Origin: Clostridium aminobutyricum
GTDB lineage: Bacteria > Bacillota > Clostridia > Peptostreptococcales > Anaerovoracaceae
Direction of reading: 5' to 3'
DNA: 64,000 nt
NCBI RefSeq assembly: GCF_017255415.1
Contig: NZ_JAFJZZ010000006.1
Span: 103,785-167,784 of the forward strand
Made by a program: the position numbers and the translations under genes. Below the pieces are notes generated by a model. The model made no database searches. It had not been told where the DNA came from and was given only the letters and a program-made list of their open reading frames with translations. Shown piece by piece: positions 53,024-61,725 of this stretch (the stretch's first letter is position 1; every line of letters begins with the position of its first letter).

Positions 53024-54136
53024 ATGATCAAACTGGCTTCCTTTAGAATTCCATTATTATATGCTGTCTGTGCCCCACTCCTCGGTCTTTCCTTGGTACA
53101 TATTGCAAGAGCAAATCCCGAGTTTAGCCAATGGTATGCATCCTCTGCATTCCAAATCTTTCCGAATATAGTGGGACGGCTTTTTTCGTTGTTGCCATTT
53201 TCCGCCTTAGAGATCGGCTTATATCTACTGCCTCTTTTTGTGATCTTTGGTATTTTAAATCTGATCGCCAACCTTTTTACTGCAGAAGAAAGAAAACGTG
53301 TACCACAGCAGCTGCTTAAAACATCGGTGACGATAGCCTGCTTTGCCAGCACCATACTGCTGATGGTTTTACTCACTTGCAGCATGAATTATAACCGAAA
53401 TGGCATTGCAAAGGACATCGATATCGTTGTAACAGCATCCTCACATGAAGATTTAGTAAAGCTCACTGCATTGTTAATAGACGATTTGGCTGGACTTTCA
53501 ACACAAATACAACCTTCAACCGATGGAACTTTTCAGATGGACCCGGTTGCAATAAAAAATGAAAGCAAACAAGCGATGTTTAGCTTAGGGGAAAAATATT
53601 CGAGTTTATCCGGTTATTATCCAAATCCAAAACCGATCCTGATGTCTTCTTGGATGTCGAATATCAATCTCACCGGCATATTCTCTCCTTATACCATTGA
53701 AGCCAATTATAATCAGGACGTGCCGGACTATCTCATCCCTTATACGATTTGTCATGAACTAGCTCACTTAAGGGGTTACATCCGAGAGGACGAAGCCGGG
53801 TTTATCGCTTATCTTGCCTGCTCTTCCTCCGATTCTGCGTCCTTGCAATACAGCGGAAAGCTCAATGCACTTAGTTATGTGCTCAGTGCCTTGTACCGTG
53901 ACAGCTCCAAGGAAGAATATGAGCGTATTATTGCAACACTGCCGGAACAGGCTCGAACCGATTTAATTGCCGAACAAGAATATTGGCGGCAGCATGAAAG
54001 CACTGCTTCGGAAATTGCCACCAACGCAAATGATAAATATTTGAAGGCCAATGCGCAATCCGATGGCGTAAAAAGTTATGGTCGCATAGTTGACCTGCTT
54101 CTTGCATACCACAAAACAAACGCGCTGGCTGTTTAA
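53024..54136 (+). CDS. DUF3810 membrane protein with HExxH motif
   Basis: Protein of 370 residues. Three N-terminal membrane segments (about 8-25, 50-80, 100-120) are followed by an extracytoplasmic domain holding CHELAHLRGYIREDEA, a zinc-protease-like HELAH with a downstream Glu. This matches DUF3810. It is a probable membrane metallopeptidase of unknown substrate. It is monocistronic and ends 81 bases before the split tRNA. Confidence 0.82.
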   Translation: MIKLASFRIPLLYAVCAPLLGLSLVHIARANPEFSQWYASSAFQIFPNIVGRLFSLLPFSALEIGLYLLPLFVIFGILNLIANLFTAEERKRVPQQLLKTSVTIACFASTILLMVLLTCSMNYNRNGIAKDIDIVVTASSHEDLVKLTALLIDDLAGLSTQIQPSTDGTFQMDPVAIKNESKQAMFSLGEKYSSLSGYYPNPKPILMSSWMSNINLTGIFSPYTIEANYNQDVPDYLIPYTICHELAHLRGYIREDEAGFIAYLACSSSDSASLQYSGKLNALSYVLSALYRDSSKEEYERIIATLPEQARTDLIAEQEYWRQHESTASEIATNANDKYLKANAQSDGVKSYGRIVDLLLAYHKTNALAV

Positions 54137-54167
54137 CAGATTAATTCGAAATTCTTTCGCATTGCTC

Positions 54168-54196
54168 TTGAAAATCCGCCTATAATTTGCTATGCT
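54168..54196 (+). promoter_or_regulatory. Promoter of the disrupted tRNA-Arg
   Basis: TTGAAA, a 17-base spacer and TATGCT lie 21 bases ahead of the 5' half of the split tRNA gene. It is still intact, so transcription probably runs into the left end of the island. Confidence 0.55.
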
Positions 54197-54217
54197 ATAT
54201 AAGCTAAATGATAACTT

Positions 54218-54255
54218 CTCTGCGTAGCTCAGCGGATAGAGCGTCGGTTTCCTAA
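54218..54255 (+). pseudogene. 5' half of split tRNA-Arg(CCU)
   Basis: Acceptor strand CTCTGCG, D-arm GCTC...GAGC and anticodon loop TTCCTAA are present, after which the sequence stops resembling tRNA. The matching 3' half is at 63830-63875; the acceptor strands CTCTGCG and CGCGGAG pair at all seven positions (one G-T). Joined, the halves give a 76-base tRNA like the intact copy at 61594. The 8-base TTTCCTAA at 54248-54255 is shared with 63830-63837 and marks the crossover. Confidence 0.85.
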
Positions 54256-54428
54256 TGGGAGACTCTTAACCCAAAAAACCGTGACTCGCAACAATTCCTT
54301 GAAATGACAACTACGAACTGAAACGAGAGCCACGTATTCTGAAAAAAAGGCTCGGAACCATTCCAATATCTACTGTATCGCAATTGAATAGATCGAGAGG
54401 CCTTATTCTCCTTTGATAATTATATAAC

Positions 54429-54457
54429 CCTCTAATTTAGACTTAGAGGTTTTTTTG
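54429..54457 (+). terminator. Terminator at left end of the island
   Basis: CCTCTAA and TTAGAGG with a 7-base loop, followed by a run of seven T. It would stop transcription entering from the tRNA promoter. Confidence 0.75.
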
Positions 54458-54488
54458 TTGCCCAAAAGCTGTTGACCATTTGGGCAAC
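54457..54488. repeat. Inverted repeat near the island's left end
   Basis: GTTGCCCAAA and TTTGGGCAAC form a perfect 10-bp inverted repeat. GGGCAACAG recurs near the right end at about 63769-63777. These may be recombinase accessory sites. Confidence 0.4.
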
Positions 54489-54646
54489 AGAATACCTGTA
54501 TCATATGATCTCACTTTTCCCACATCTTTTGGTCATAGGTCAAGAGCATATATTTTCAACCTGATATCTATGATATACTGATATAGAAATAAATTTTAGA
54601 GCAAGAGAATGAAAATTAAAAGATAAGTGAAGGTGAATTTCTTATC

Positions 54647-55630
54647 ATGTCGGAAGGAAAAAAGAGAAGTAAGTCACAAATTATCGGGGAAAAAGCAGTT
54701 TCCATATTAAGAGCACTCTTACCGATTGAATGGATAATCAGAGAATATGCCCCTGATTATGGCATTGATTTAGCTGTAGAGTTATTTGAACCACATAAAG
54801 AGAATTTTATTACGACTGGGGAGCATGTATACTTTCAGGTTAAGGGTACGGAAGAATTAAAAATAGGAAAACTTAGAGTTAATAAGCGTTCTAATGTAGA
54901 GAAGGCTTATAGTGAACAAGAGTTTTACAAAAATATAGAGGTGGTTAAATTTAATATTGAAACTGCTTTATTAGGAACAGTAGAAAAAATGGGAAGTGCT
55001 GTTCCTGTATTGCTAGTTGTTGTTGATGTGGTTAACAATCGAGCTTATTTTATGTGTCTAAATGATTATATCGAGAAGGTTATCCTACCCATTAATCCGA
55101 ATTATGCAAAGAAAAAATCCTTAACGATTAATATTCCAATATCAAATGTCATTGAAAATACTAATAATGTTTTGCCAATTAGATGGTATGCAAAAAGAGC
55201 CAAATTATTTGCGCTTTTTAGTAAAGCTAATTATCAAAGGAGAGAGTTAGAATATATGAGTGATAAAACCTTAACAACGGATATATTGCATTTTTCTAAT
55301 ATTATTCGTAGGTTTGATGCTTGGGGTGCTTCAAAATACTTTTATGCTTTAGCAGAGGTCCAAGCCGAGTTAGATTACTTTTTGAACAATAAAACCACTA
55401 AAATGGCAGAGACAATTATTGAAAATTATAGAAGAAAAGGAGAAGATGTTGAAGACAAGTGTTGGATGACAAGGGGGTCATTTGAGGAGCTTTCCTTGAT
55501 AGAAAGCCAGAATGCAATTCAGCTGAGGATATTATGGGATAGAATTTGCAATTGTGGATTTATTTTTGAAGACTTATCAAAAGAATGGTTTCTTCCCACC
55601 TATGCGGGTTTGCTTACTTCAGAGCAATGA
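54647..55630 (+). CDS. DUF4365 putative nuclease
   Basis: Protein of 327 residues. The N-terminal 150 residues fit DUF4365, a PD-(D/E)XK-like nuclease fold: DYGIDLAVELFE (Asp37, Asp41, Glu45) and YFQVKG (Gln64, Lys66) form the expected active site. The C-terminal 150 residues are helical and unassigned. Relatives occur in defence islands alone or fused to other effectors. It is the first gene of the island; the following gene is a membrane protein on the same strand, 122 bases away. Confidence 0.78.
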   Translation: MSEGKKRSKSQIIGEKAVSILRALLPIEWIIREYAPDYGIDLAVELFEPHKENFITTGEHVYFQVKGTEELKIGKLRVNKRSNVEKAYSEQEFYKNIEVVKFNIETALLGTVEKMGSAVPVLLVVVDVVNNRAYFMCLNDYIEKVILPINPNYAKKKSLTINIPISNVIENTNNVLPIRWYAKRAKLFALFSKANYQRRELEYMSDKTLTTDILHFSNIIRRFDAWGASKYFYALAEVQAELDYFLNNKTTKMAETIIENYRRKGEDVEDKCWMTRGSFEELSLIESQNAIQLRILWDRICNCGFIFEDLSKEWFLPTYAGLLTSEQ

Positions 55631-55752
55631 ATAACGGTATATAAGCTTCAGATTTAAACTTATTGGTAGATTATTATTTTTAACAAGGCTCTTAGTATTT
55701 CAATAAAAATGGAGAAGCACTTATTTCTAAGAATACAAATGAGGTAAAAAAA

Positions 55753-56664
55753 ATGGGAGTTAATCAAAATATGTCGCAGGTGTCCTCTGCAAAGGATGAG
55801 GATATATACCCTTATATCAAAAAAAAAATAATTAAAGAAATGATTAAAAGTAAATTTGAATATTTGAGTAAGCATGCTGGTTTGGCTGCCCTATGTGTAA
55901 CAATTTGTGTCGCAGTTATTTCATCGCTTGCTAAGATTTTTATATATGCATATGAATGCGGAAGGTTCGATTATTGGGGCATAAGCCGATTTTACATAAA
56001 TGTATCAAATGAGAATATATTATATGATATTTTCTTTAATATATCTCTTTTTATATTTTTCTGTGCTATCAATATTCCCTCGTACAGTATAATAACCGCT
56101 AAAAAAAAGTGGATACAGAGAACAAGGAATATAGTCTTGCTTCTTGTATGCACATGGATCTTTTTCTTTTTATTGTTTTCGATAATTGAGCTAGTAGAAA
56201 GTCATAAAATGATTGAATGGGATGTTAAAAGTGTACTCTACGTTTTATGGATTTCAATATTTTTACATTTAAATGGTATAGCTGTGGGAATTGCAACCAT
56301 AATTCCTCCAAAAGCTTCCGAACAAAAACAAAATGAGATTAAAAAAAATTCAGTCAGTGGGGTATTTTCTTGTAAGAATAAATTGAAAGATATAATTTTT
56401 TTCGTTGTCGTTTTTTCTATTTTTATCTGCTCTTGCTATGGTATGGGAGCACTCTCGGCGCAACAAGAAAATTCGTATAAAATAATAGACAATGAATTAA
56501 TAGTTGTTTATGAAGGGAATGATTTCTTCCTCGTATCTGAATATAAAATTAGAGATACTGAAGAGGGGCAGAGAGTAGAGGTAAATAAATCAGTTAAAAC
56601 CGAGATTAAGAAAATGGAAGTTACTTCCAGATCAGTGAGATTTCAAGAGGTAGATTTTAAATAG
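55753..56664 (+). CDS. Hypothetical membrane protein
   Basis: Protein of 303 residues with about five hydrophobic segments (near 42-62, 92-115, 128-148, 158-178 and 215-235) and a short soluble C-terminus of about 65 residues, probably outside. The N-terminus is charged and cytoplasmic. No family was recognised. AT-rich coding, unlike the core genes. Its position after a nuclease gene could mean a membrane effector partner, but this is speculation. Confidence 0.65.
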   Translation: MGVNQNMSQVSSAKDEDIYPYIKKKIIKEMIKSKFEYLSKHAGLAALCVTICVAVISSLAKIFIYAYECGRFDYWGISRFYINVSNENILYDIFFNISLFIFFCAINIPSYSIITAKKKWIQRTRNIVLLLVCTWIFFFLLFSIIELVESHKMIEWDVKSVLYVLWISIFLHLNGIAVGIATIIPPKASEQKQNEIKKNSVSGVFSCKNKLKDIIFFVVVFSIFICSCYGMGALSAQQENSYKIIDNELIVVYEGNDFFLVSEYKIRDTEEGQRVEVNKSVKTEIKKMEVTSRSVRFQEVDFK

Positions 56665-56847
56665 TTGCTAGCCTCGTTTGGAGTTCAAATTAAAACAAGG
56701 AGAAAGAGAAAATTTTAGTACTATTCCTTTACTGATCAATGCCTATATCTTAGATGTCCGCATTTGTGTAAAGTTTTTTCCATTTTGCTATTTAGAATGG
56801 TTTACTTAAAATTATCATTTCAGGTCTTGGCATCCCCTCTCTGAGGA

Positions 56848-56885
56848 GTTATCATGACCAATATTGAAAGATTGGTGGTGATAAC
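56848..56885. other. Hairpin between convergent island genes
   Basis: GTTATCA and ACCAAT pair with ATTGGT and TGATAAC around an 8-base loop; two bases on each side are unpaired. A T run follows at 56892. It is possibly a terminator for the membrane protein gene. The rest of 56665-56960 shows no gene. Confidence 0.5.
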
Positions 56886-56960
56886 GTGGGATTTTTAGAG
56901 GACTTCTACATAACTTATACCATCTAATCTTCGGTTTATATAATACATATTAATGTGATT

Positions 56961-56992
56961 GGGGCGCAGTGACAAATAAAGCACTGCGCCCC
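56961..56992. terminator. GC-rich terminator, end of ImmA gene
   Basis: GGGGCGCAGTG and its complement form a perfect 11-bp stem with a 10-base loop, about 30 bases from the stop of the minus-strand ImmA gene. Confidence 0.7.
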
Positions 56993-57023
56993 TTACTTTT
57001 CATTATAAATAACTGCATGCATT

Positions 57024-58184
57024 TCATTTTTGAATATTCGCAAATGAAATTACGTTATTGGCTCTAATTTGGGAAAATAAACCTTGCTCCAAGTCCAACA
57101 ATTCTTCAACTACATTTGTAGAGACTGAAAACTTATTTGTCACAAATAGGTTCATAATATCCCCTCCTGACATATTTCCGTTTTTCAAAAGTAGATTGAT
57201 CGCTTGTTTAAGTGCTTGCGGATGCTTATATTCGACAATATCATCCAGCGGTTCTTTGTGGCGATACCCATTCATGCTCATCTGGCGCATCAAATAAGCA
57301 TATTGATTCGCTGATAAATATTCCAGTGCATGTGCTCTTAGTATCATAGCCATAATTGAAACATTCCATTTTTTCTTCAGTTCAACATAGTGGCTAAGCC
57401 TATTTGGATATGCTGCCACATCGTTACCAAAAGCCTCTGCCGGCAACAAGAAAGCCGCAGCAAAAGCGTTGGCTTCATTTTCTCGTTCTCTAAACTCATC
57501 TCTATCAATCTCATCCAAATCTGAGTATCTTTCATGTAAAAGGATATGTCCCAATTCGTGAGCACAATTAAACTGTCTTCGAAAAAAACTCTTTTTATCT
57601 GTTCCAAGGATCACACAATAGGTCGGACTGTTATCTTGTTCATAATACTGATAAAAGGCATCTATTTCCCGGCTGTCAGTAGCAAACTCGCCGACAACGA
57701 TTCCATTTCGTTCTAGCAATCCAACCATATTAGGTATCGGAGCATCACCTAAGTCCCAGTGCTGCCTAGTACGCATTGCCAGCTCTTCAATTGTCATCGA
57801 TCTATCCATTGCAACGTCTGGTAGGTTAAGCGGTAGAAACCTAACTTTAGTAGCTAAGGCCGCATGTGCTCTGGCAAGATACTTCGCTTTAATCTGTTGG
57901 GCAGCCAAATCCTTTTTTTTACTTGAGTACAGCGCACGAAAATATGTGTTACCAATAATTGAAGGAGGATCATATTCAACAAAAAATGAATAAGGAAAGT
58001 TCAGTGCCTCTGAAATTCGGCGAAGTGTCAGTGGATCAGGAGAAATTTTGTTGTTTTCAAACTGAGATATCGCCTGTTTGTTGATGCCAACACTCTGCGC
58101 CAAGTCAGCCATCGTCATCTTTCTAAATAGACGAGCCTCTTTTAGCCTCTCGCAGTTTATTCTATTACCACTATGCATTATCAA
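57024..58184 (-). CDS. XRE helix-turn-helix/ImmA-IrrE metallopeptidase
   Basis: Protein of 386 residues. An N-terminal XRE domain (about 15-70, MADLAQSVGINKQAISQFE) is fused to an ImmA/IrrE zinc peptidase (HELGH at 209-213, ligand Glu in ENEANAFAAAFLLP at 236-249). In ICEBs1-type systems ImmA cleaves a repressor to start excision or derepress genes. Here it follows a partner gene by 14 bases on the same strand, suggesting an operon. It may sense stress for the island or form a toxin-antitoxin-like pair; its target is unknown. Confidence 0.88.
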   Translation of the reverse strand: MIMHSGNRINCERLKEARLFRKMTMADLAQSVGINKQAISQFENNKISPDPLTLRRISEALNFPYSFFVEYDPPSIIGNTYFRALYSSKKKDLAAQQIKAKYLARAHAALATKVRFLPLNLPDVAMDRSMTIEELAMRTRQHWDLGDAPIPNMVGLLERNGIVVGEFATDSREIDAFYQYYEQDNSPTYCVILGTDKKSFFRRQFNCAHELGHILLHERYSDLDEIDRDEFRERENEANAFAAAFLLPAEAFGNDVAAYPNRLSHYVELKKKWNVSIMAMILRAHALEYLSANQYAYLMRQMSMNGYRHKEPLDDIVEYKHPQALKQAINLLLKNGNMSGGDIMNLFVTNKFSVSTNVVEELLDLEQGLFSQIRANNVISFANIQK

Positions 58185-58198
58185 TCAATCCTCCTAAA

Positions 58199-58903
58199 TT
58201 AAAGTAGCTCAACGAGTTCTTCCTCTTCATCCTCACTACTCTGCTGAGGCTCGATCGTTTGATCTGCTGCATACGGCATTCGAATATATCGGGACCAGTC
58301 CTCTTCCTCAGTGGAGATTTCAAGTTTTGGTGTAAGCCGGACAGCTCGCACGGTCAAAAGCTTATCGGCTCGAACCTCAAATAGTACCAGAATATGTCCC
58401 TCAATCTCACCAACATCAACGCGAACAGCAGCAGCAAGCTCTTCCCGTGATTTAGCTACCCAGATTTCAGCATCTGGCGAAATGCCGGGCAAGTCTAGTT
58501 CGAGTTGTTCATATTGCGCTTCAACACCAAGGTTAAAACTGGCACCTCCGCATAGGTAGTGCGTGCCCTTATTCGATTGTTTTCGCACACTACGAAATGT
58601 GTCCTCTGTCATAAGTGTGAGGATATTGCGAGATGCAGGATAGAATAAGACAGGCGTTTTCCACCCTCTTCTAGGAAGGATGTTAAGATCAAGCCAGCCT
58701 AAATGTTGGCACTTATCACGTAGCTGTGCTATAATAGGATTCCAGCGGAATTGTCCATACCCATTCCGCTCAATTAAGTTATTGTCACTCATAATTTCAG
58801 GCATAACATCTTCCAAAGACACCCGTAGAGCTTCGACAATCGCGCGATCAATGACAGGAAGATGAAAGCTAAAAATTTCGTTGGAATTTTCCATGGGTTG
58901 CAT
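58199..58903 (-). CDS. Partner of ImmA protein, unassigned (possibly DUF5986)
   Basis: Protein of 234 residues with no membrane segment. It has a mixed alpha/beta core and a Glu-rich acidic tail (SSEDEEEELVELL). I think it belongs to the small family often found beside ImmA-type genes, provisionally DUF5986, but cannot verify this. It is first in a two-gene operon with the XRE/ImmA protein. A ribosome binding site AAAGGAGGG lies just before the ATG. Confidence 0.55.
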   Translation of the reverse strand: MQPMENSNEIFSFHLPVIDRAIVEALRVSLEDVMPEIMSDNNLIERNGYGQFRWNPIIAQLRDKCQHLGWLDLNILPRRGWKTPVLFYPASRNILTLMTEDTFRSVRKQSNKGTHYLCGGASFNLGVEAQYEQLELDLPGISPDAEIWVAKSREELAAAVRVDVGEIEGHILVLFEVRADKLLTVRAVRLTPKLEISTEEEDWSRYIRMPYAADQTIEPQQSSEDEEEELVELL

Positions 58904-59232
58904 CCCTCCTTTGTTGTGTCTATCATTTTACATATATTCGTTTAAAAAGTCAAGTGGAATTGCATGATTTCTCTGATTTTTATTTCGTCTGCCGCCTGCT
59001 TTTTTAATAGATTGCTATCGGCAACGTTTTGAATTCCACATGGTGGATAGTCTAACTAAAAATTCCCATGTATTGTATTCTACTTTGAATATACCACCAA
59101 GATAAAAAACGCATATAAGGAATTGAATTTCTTGAGTAACATTTCTCTAAGTCATAGTTCTCTAGGTGATTTTGATCCCGCCCACCACGACTTGAAGTTA
59201 ATTGCATCATTGCGGAATGGTACAATACTAGG

Positions 59233-59343
59233 TTGAAGCCGTTGATTGGAATATATGACGCTGATTATATAGATGGCAATGGAACAAATCCACATGGTAG
59301 AAGTAATATGGAAACTGTAAGGAATAGTTATGTGAAGAAATAA
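59233..59343 (+). pseudogene. Short coding remnant of unknown origin
   Basis: An open frame of 36 codons reads LKPLIGIYDADYIDGNGT and continues to a TAA. It has no start signal or credible upstream frame. Protein-like composition suggests the tail of a lost gene; the family is not recognised. Confidence 0.3.
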
Positions 59344-59414
59344 CTATATAAATACCAATTAGCTATCAAATAAATGCGTTTTAAAAATCTCTTAATATCC
59401 CCTTTCTGAAGAGT

Positions 59415-59680
59415 AATAAGCCAACAAGTCTGGTTGCAGAAACATTAAATTCCACTGTATCACGTGAAAGTATGGCAGGCTTACTAACCAATATGGCCCA
59501 GGTCAACGGAGAAACCTTACGAGTAAAGGAAGGCATTGAATACAACATACCTGATTATTACAGCATTCGGAGCAGATATGGAGTACGAGAGGCATATTCT
59601 AATGGAATATTGTGTGGTGTTGATAAATCAGGCACGTTTAATCCACAAGGCACTCTAACAAGGGCAGAACCTGATTATAG
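59415..59680 (+). pseudogene. S-layer homology domain remnant
   Basis: The frame reads VSRESMAGLLTNMAQ and later AYSNGILCGVDKSGTFNPQG then TLTRAE, the hallmark of SLH domains that bind wall polymers. There is no signal peptide and only about one and a half SLH units, and the frame drifts into a terminator. It is the debris of an SLH surface-protein gene. Confidence 0.6.
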
Positions 59681-59691
59681 TACGGCTTTCA

Positions 59692-59728
59692 AAGCGATAG
59701 TTCAATTGAGCTATCGCCTTATTGTTTT
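59692..59728 (+). terminator. Terminator after the SLH remnant
   Basis: GCGATAG and CTATCGC with a 10-base loop, followed by CTTATTGTTTTTT. It is the surviving end of the decayed gene's transcript. Confidence 0.7.
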
Positions 59729-59847
59729 TTGCATCTAAAAAACGAAGACGAAGACAGTTACAGTCAAAATGCACATAAATCACCTCTGTTTGGCTAATTA
59801 GATTGAAAGTTCGCTTTCAAATAAATTAGTCGAGGAGATTTACATAG

Positions 59848-61419
59848 ATGAGTATTTCAAAAGAATTAAAAGAAAAGTATCAAGCAAGGCTGTTATCAGA
59901 ACAGATCGTAGCAAAAGAGCTAGGGATTCCTAAAAAGGCAGTTCAGGAATTAATTTCTACAGGAGCATTGCAAGCCGTAGAAGTATCGGGAAAATCCTTA
60001 ATTTCCATTTCATCATTAGCCGCTATGTTAGGTGAAGAAAAACCTTCTGATTTTGGGCAACATTTACCTGTACTTCATACCTCTGAAGAGTTATCATGCT
60101 CGTTGACCAACAATGAGTTAGTTCAAATACCCATCCAAGAGGAGGTTAAGGATATGATCTACAAAGGTTCTGTATCTGTTTTGAAGGACGGCAGATTTAT
60201 GGTTCAAATTGAAAAAGGAAAAAAGTCGGACGGCAAGAGGGATAGAGAAAGTAAGAGCCTCAGGGATGAGATACAAGCCCAAAAGTATTTGGATAGCAGA
60301 CTGAATGAACTGAATGGAACAAATAGTGTCTCATCTCCAATGGTTTATCCGATGAGTGCTCCAATGATCTTCCCTATATCTCAGCCTTATGCAATGCCAG
60401 CAGGAAATATCCCTACATACACAAATAAAACCTTTGAGCAGTATGCACTGGATATCCTCAATGGTTGCATAGGAAAAGCGACAAGCAGAACTATAAACAG
60501 TTATAGGGAATCCTTATTTCAGGTGGTAAGGCATATCGGAAATGTGAAAATGGTGGAGATTGACGATATCCAACTTAGGAAACTGTTCGACACTCTCTCC
60601 TATTATTATGTTAAGAACTATTTAAAAAAATCATCATTCAGGACAACCAAAATGATATTCGAACTTGCAGTTTCAAACAAAGATATTCCAAGCGCCCCAT
60701 TTACCAAGTTGAAATGCCCTACCAGCAAACAGATTATAGATAGCGAAACGGAAGCCTATTCTGACGAAGAGATTACGGTGATCCTATCAGAATTCATAGC
60801 CTATCAAAATCCTATCCTTTACCCTATGTTCGCAATATGCGAATGTACTGGTATGAGACCCGGGGAATTGAGGGCTTTGGAGTGGTCTAAGTTTAATCCG
60901 GCAGACAAGACGATTGCGATAAGACAGGCAGTCAGCAAAGACTATGAGGAAATAGAGAGTATAACCAAAGCAACAGATTATAGGGAGTTTATCAGCATTA
61001 CCAAATCTGCTTTTGGTGTTAGAACATTACGGTTATCCGATCTAGCGGTGCAGGCACTATTAGAGTGGAGAAAGATACTGGATCACTCCCCTGCCCCAAT
61101 GAAAAACAGTAAGTTTATATTCTCTAGCAGAAGTGGAGATTTTAAGAGTGAAACCTCCGTAAAATCCCTTATCCAGAGATTTGTTAAAAAAGCAGGCATT
61201 AAAGATATGAGACTTACACTTTACCGATTTAGGCATACTATGTGTACCCGCTTGATATTAGCAGGTCAGCCGATTCCTGTTATTCAACGAATAATGGAAG
61301 ATAACACCGTAGATGTGATAATGAAAATTTATACTCACGTTACAGAGCAACAAGCTATGGCCGCTTGTGGTGAATATTACGATCAACTGAATCAAAGGCA
61401 TTTGGCAATAGTGGTATAA
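59848..61419 (+). CDS. Tyrosine recombinase (integrase) of the island
   Basis: Protein of 523 residues. An N-terminal helix-turn-helix-like segment (about 10-62, AKELGIPKKAVQELISTGAL) resembles an excisionase. An arm-binding segment (about 108-150), a core-binding domain (about 195-290) and a catalytic domain (about 300-515) follow. Arg337 (MRPGEL), Arg462 (YRFRHT) and nucleophile Tyr495 (IYTHV) are present. The usual first His of HxxR is Tyr459, and the later His of the LGH motif is not evident (MEDN). GAGGAG precedes the start. It probably integrated the island at TTTCCTAA. Confidence 0.9.
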   Translation: MSISKELKEKYQARLLSEQIVAKELGIPKKAVQELISTGALQAVEVSGKSLISISSLAAMLGEEKPSDFGQHLPVLHTSEELSCSLTNNELVQIPIQEEVKDMIYKGSVSVLKDGRFMVQIEKGKKSDGKRDRESKSLRDEIQAQKYLDSRLNELNGTNSVSSPMVYPMSAPMIFPISQPYAMPAGNIPTYTNKTFEQYALDILNGCIGKATSRTINSYRESLFQVVRHIGNVKMVEIDDIQLRKLFDTLSYYYVKNYLKKSSFRTTKMIFELAVSNKDIPSAPFTKLKCPTSKQIIDSETEAYSDEEITVILSEFIAYQNPILYPMFAICECTGMRPGELRALEWSKFNPADKTIAIRQAVSKDYEEIESITKATDYREFISITKSAFGVRTLRLSDLAVQALLEWRKILDHSPAPMKNSKFIFSSRSGDFKSETSVKSLIQRFVKKAGIKDMRLTLYRFRHTMCTRLILAGQPIPVIQRIMEDNTVDVIMKIYTHVTEQQAMAACGEYYDQLNQRHLAIVV

Positions 61420-61593
61420 GAAACAATATAGAGAGAAAAACCAAGTAGCGGGCTGTAAAATACTGCTACTTTTTTCCTTTCCAAGACCTCTAAAAAAATT
61501 CTGTTTACAATCTGTTGTCATTTTTAAAAAAGGATTGATAAAGGGATAGGTTTTTGATAGAATATTATGATCGATGTTAAGCAATAATTTTAT

Positions 61594-61669
61594 GCTCCCG
61601 TAGCTCAGGGGATAGAGCGTTGGTTTCCTAAACCATGCGTCGGATGTTCGAATCATCTCGGGAGTGCCA
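61594..61669 (+). tRNA. tRNA-Arg(CCU), intact, island-borne
   Basis: 76 bases including the encoded CCA. Acceptor GCTCCCG pairs with CGGGAGT (one G-T), the D-arm is GCTC/GAGC, the anticodon stem-loop is around TTCCTAA with anticodon CCT at 61627-61629, and the T-arm contains GTTCGAATC. It is closely similar to the split host gene but differs in the acceptor and T-arm. It lies 174 bases after the integrase and likely replaces the disrupted host tRNA. Confidence 0.93.
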
Positions 61670-61670
61670 A

Positions 61671-61701
61671 AAAACCTGTAATCTCAATGATTACAGGTTT
61701 T
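61671..61701. terminator. Terminator after tRNA-Arg
   Basis: AAAACCTGTAATC and complement form a perfect 13-bp stem with a 5-base loop and a T run. It can also serve the convergent HEPN gene. Confidence 0.88.
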
Positions 61702-61725
61702 TGATTTTTTCACTGCTATGCTTAT

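Larger units (their letters stand above)
58904..59847. other. Gene-poor stretch with decayed genes
   Basis: 944 bases without an intact gene. It contains two coding remnants, listed separately (59233-59343 and 59415-59680), and a terminator at 59692. The rest shows no recognisable feature. This marks the middle of the island as a decay zone, perhaps left by earlier cargo. Confidence 0.55.

Noticed and set aside
54240..54330. Group I intron in the anticodon loop of tRNA-Arg(CCU): the exon end TTTCCT could pair with GGGAGA just downstream to give a P1 with a terminal U-G.
   Set aside because: The next 200 bases show no P7/S-type core pairing that I could find. The 3' exon is 9.6 kb away and is preceded by T rather than the intron-terminal G. 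The full 8-base TTTCCTAA is duplicated, which fits site-specific recombination.
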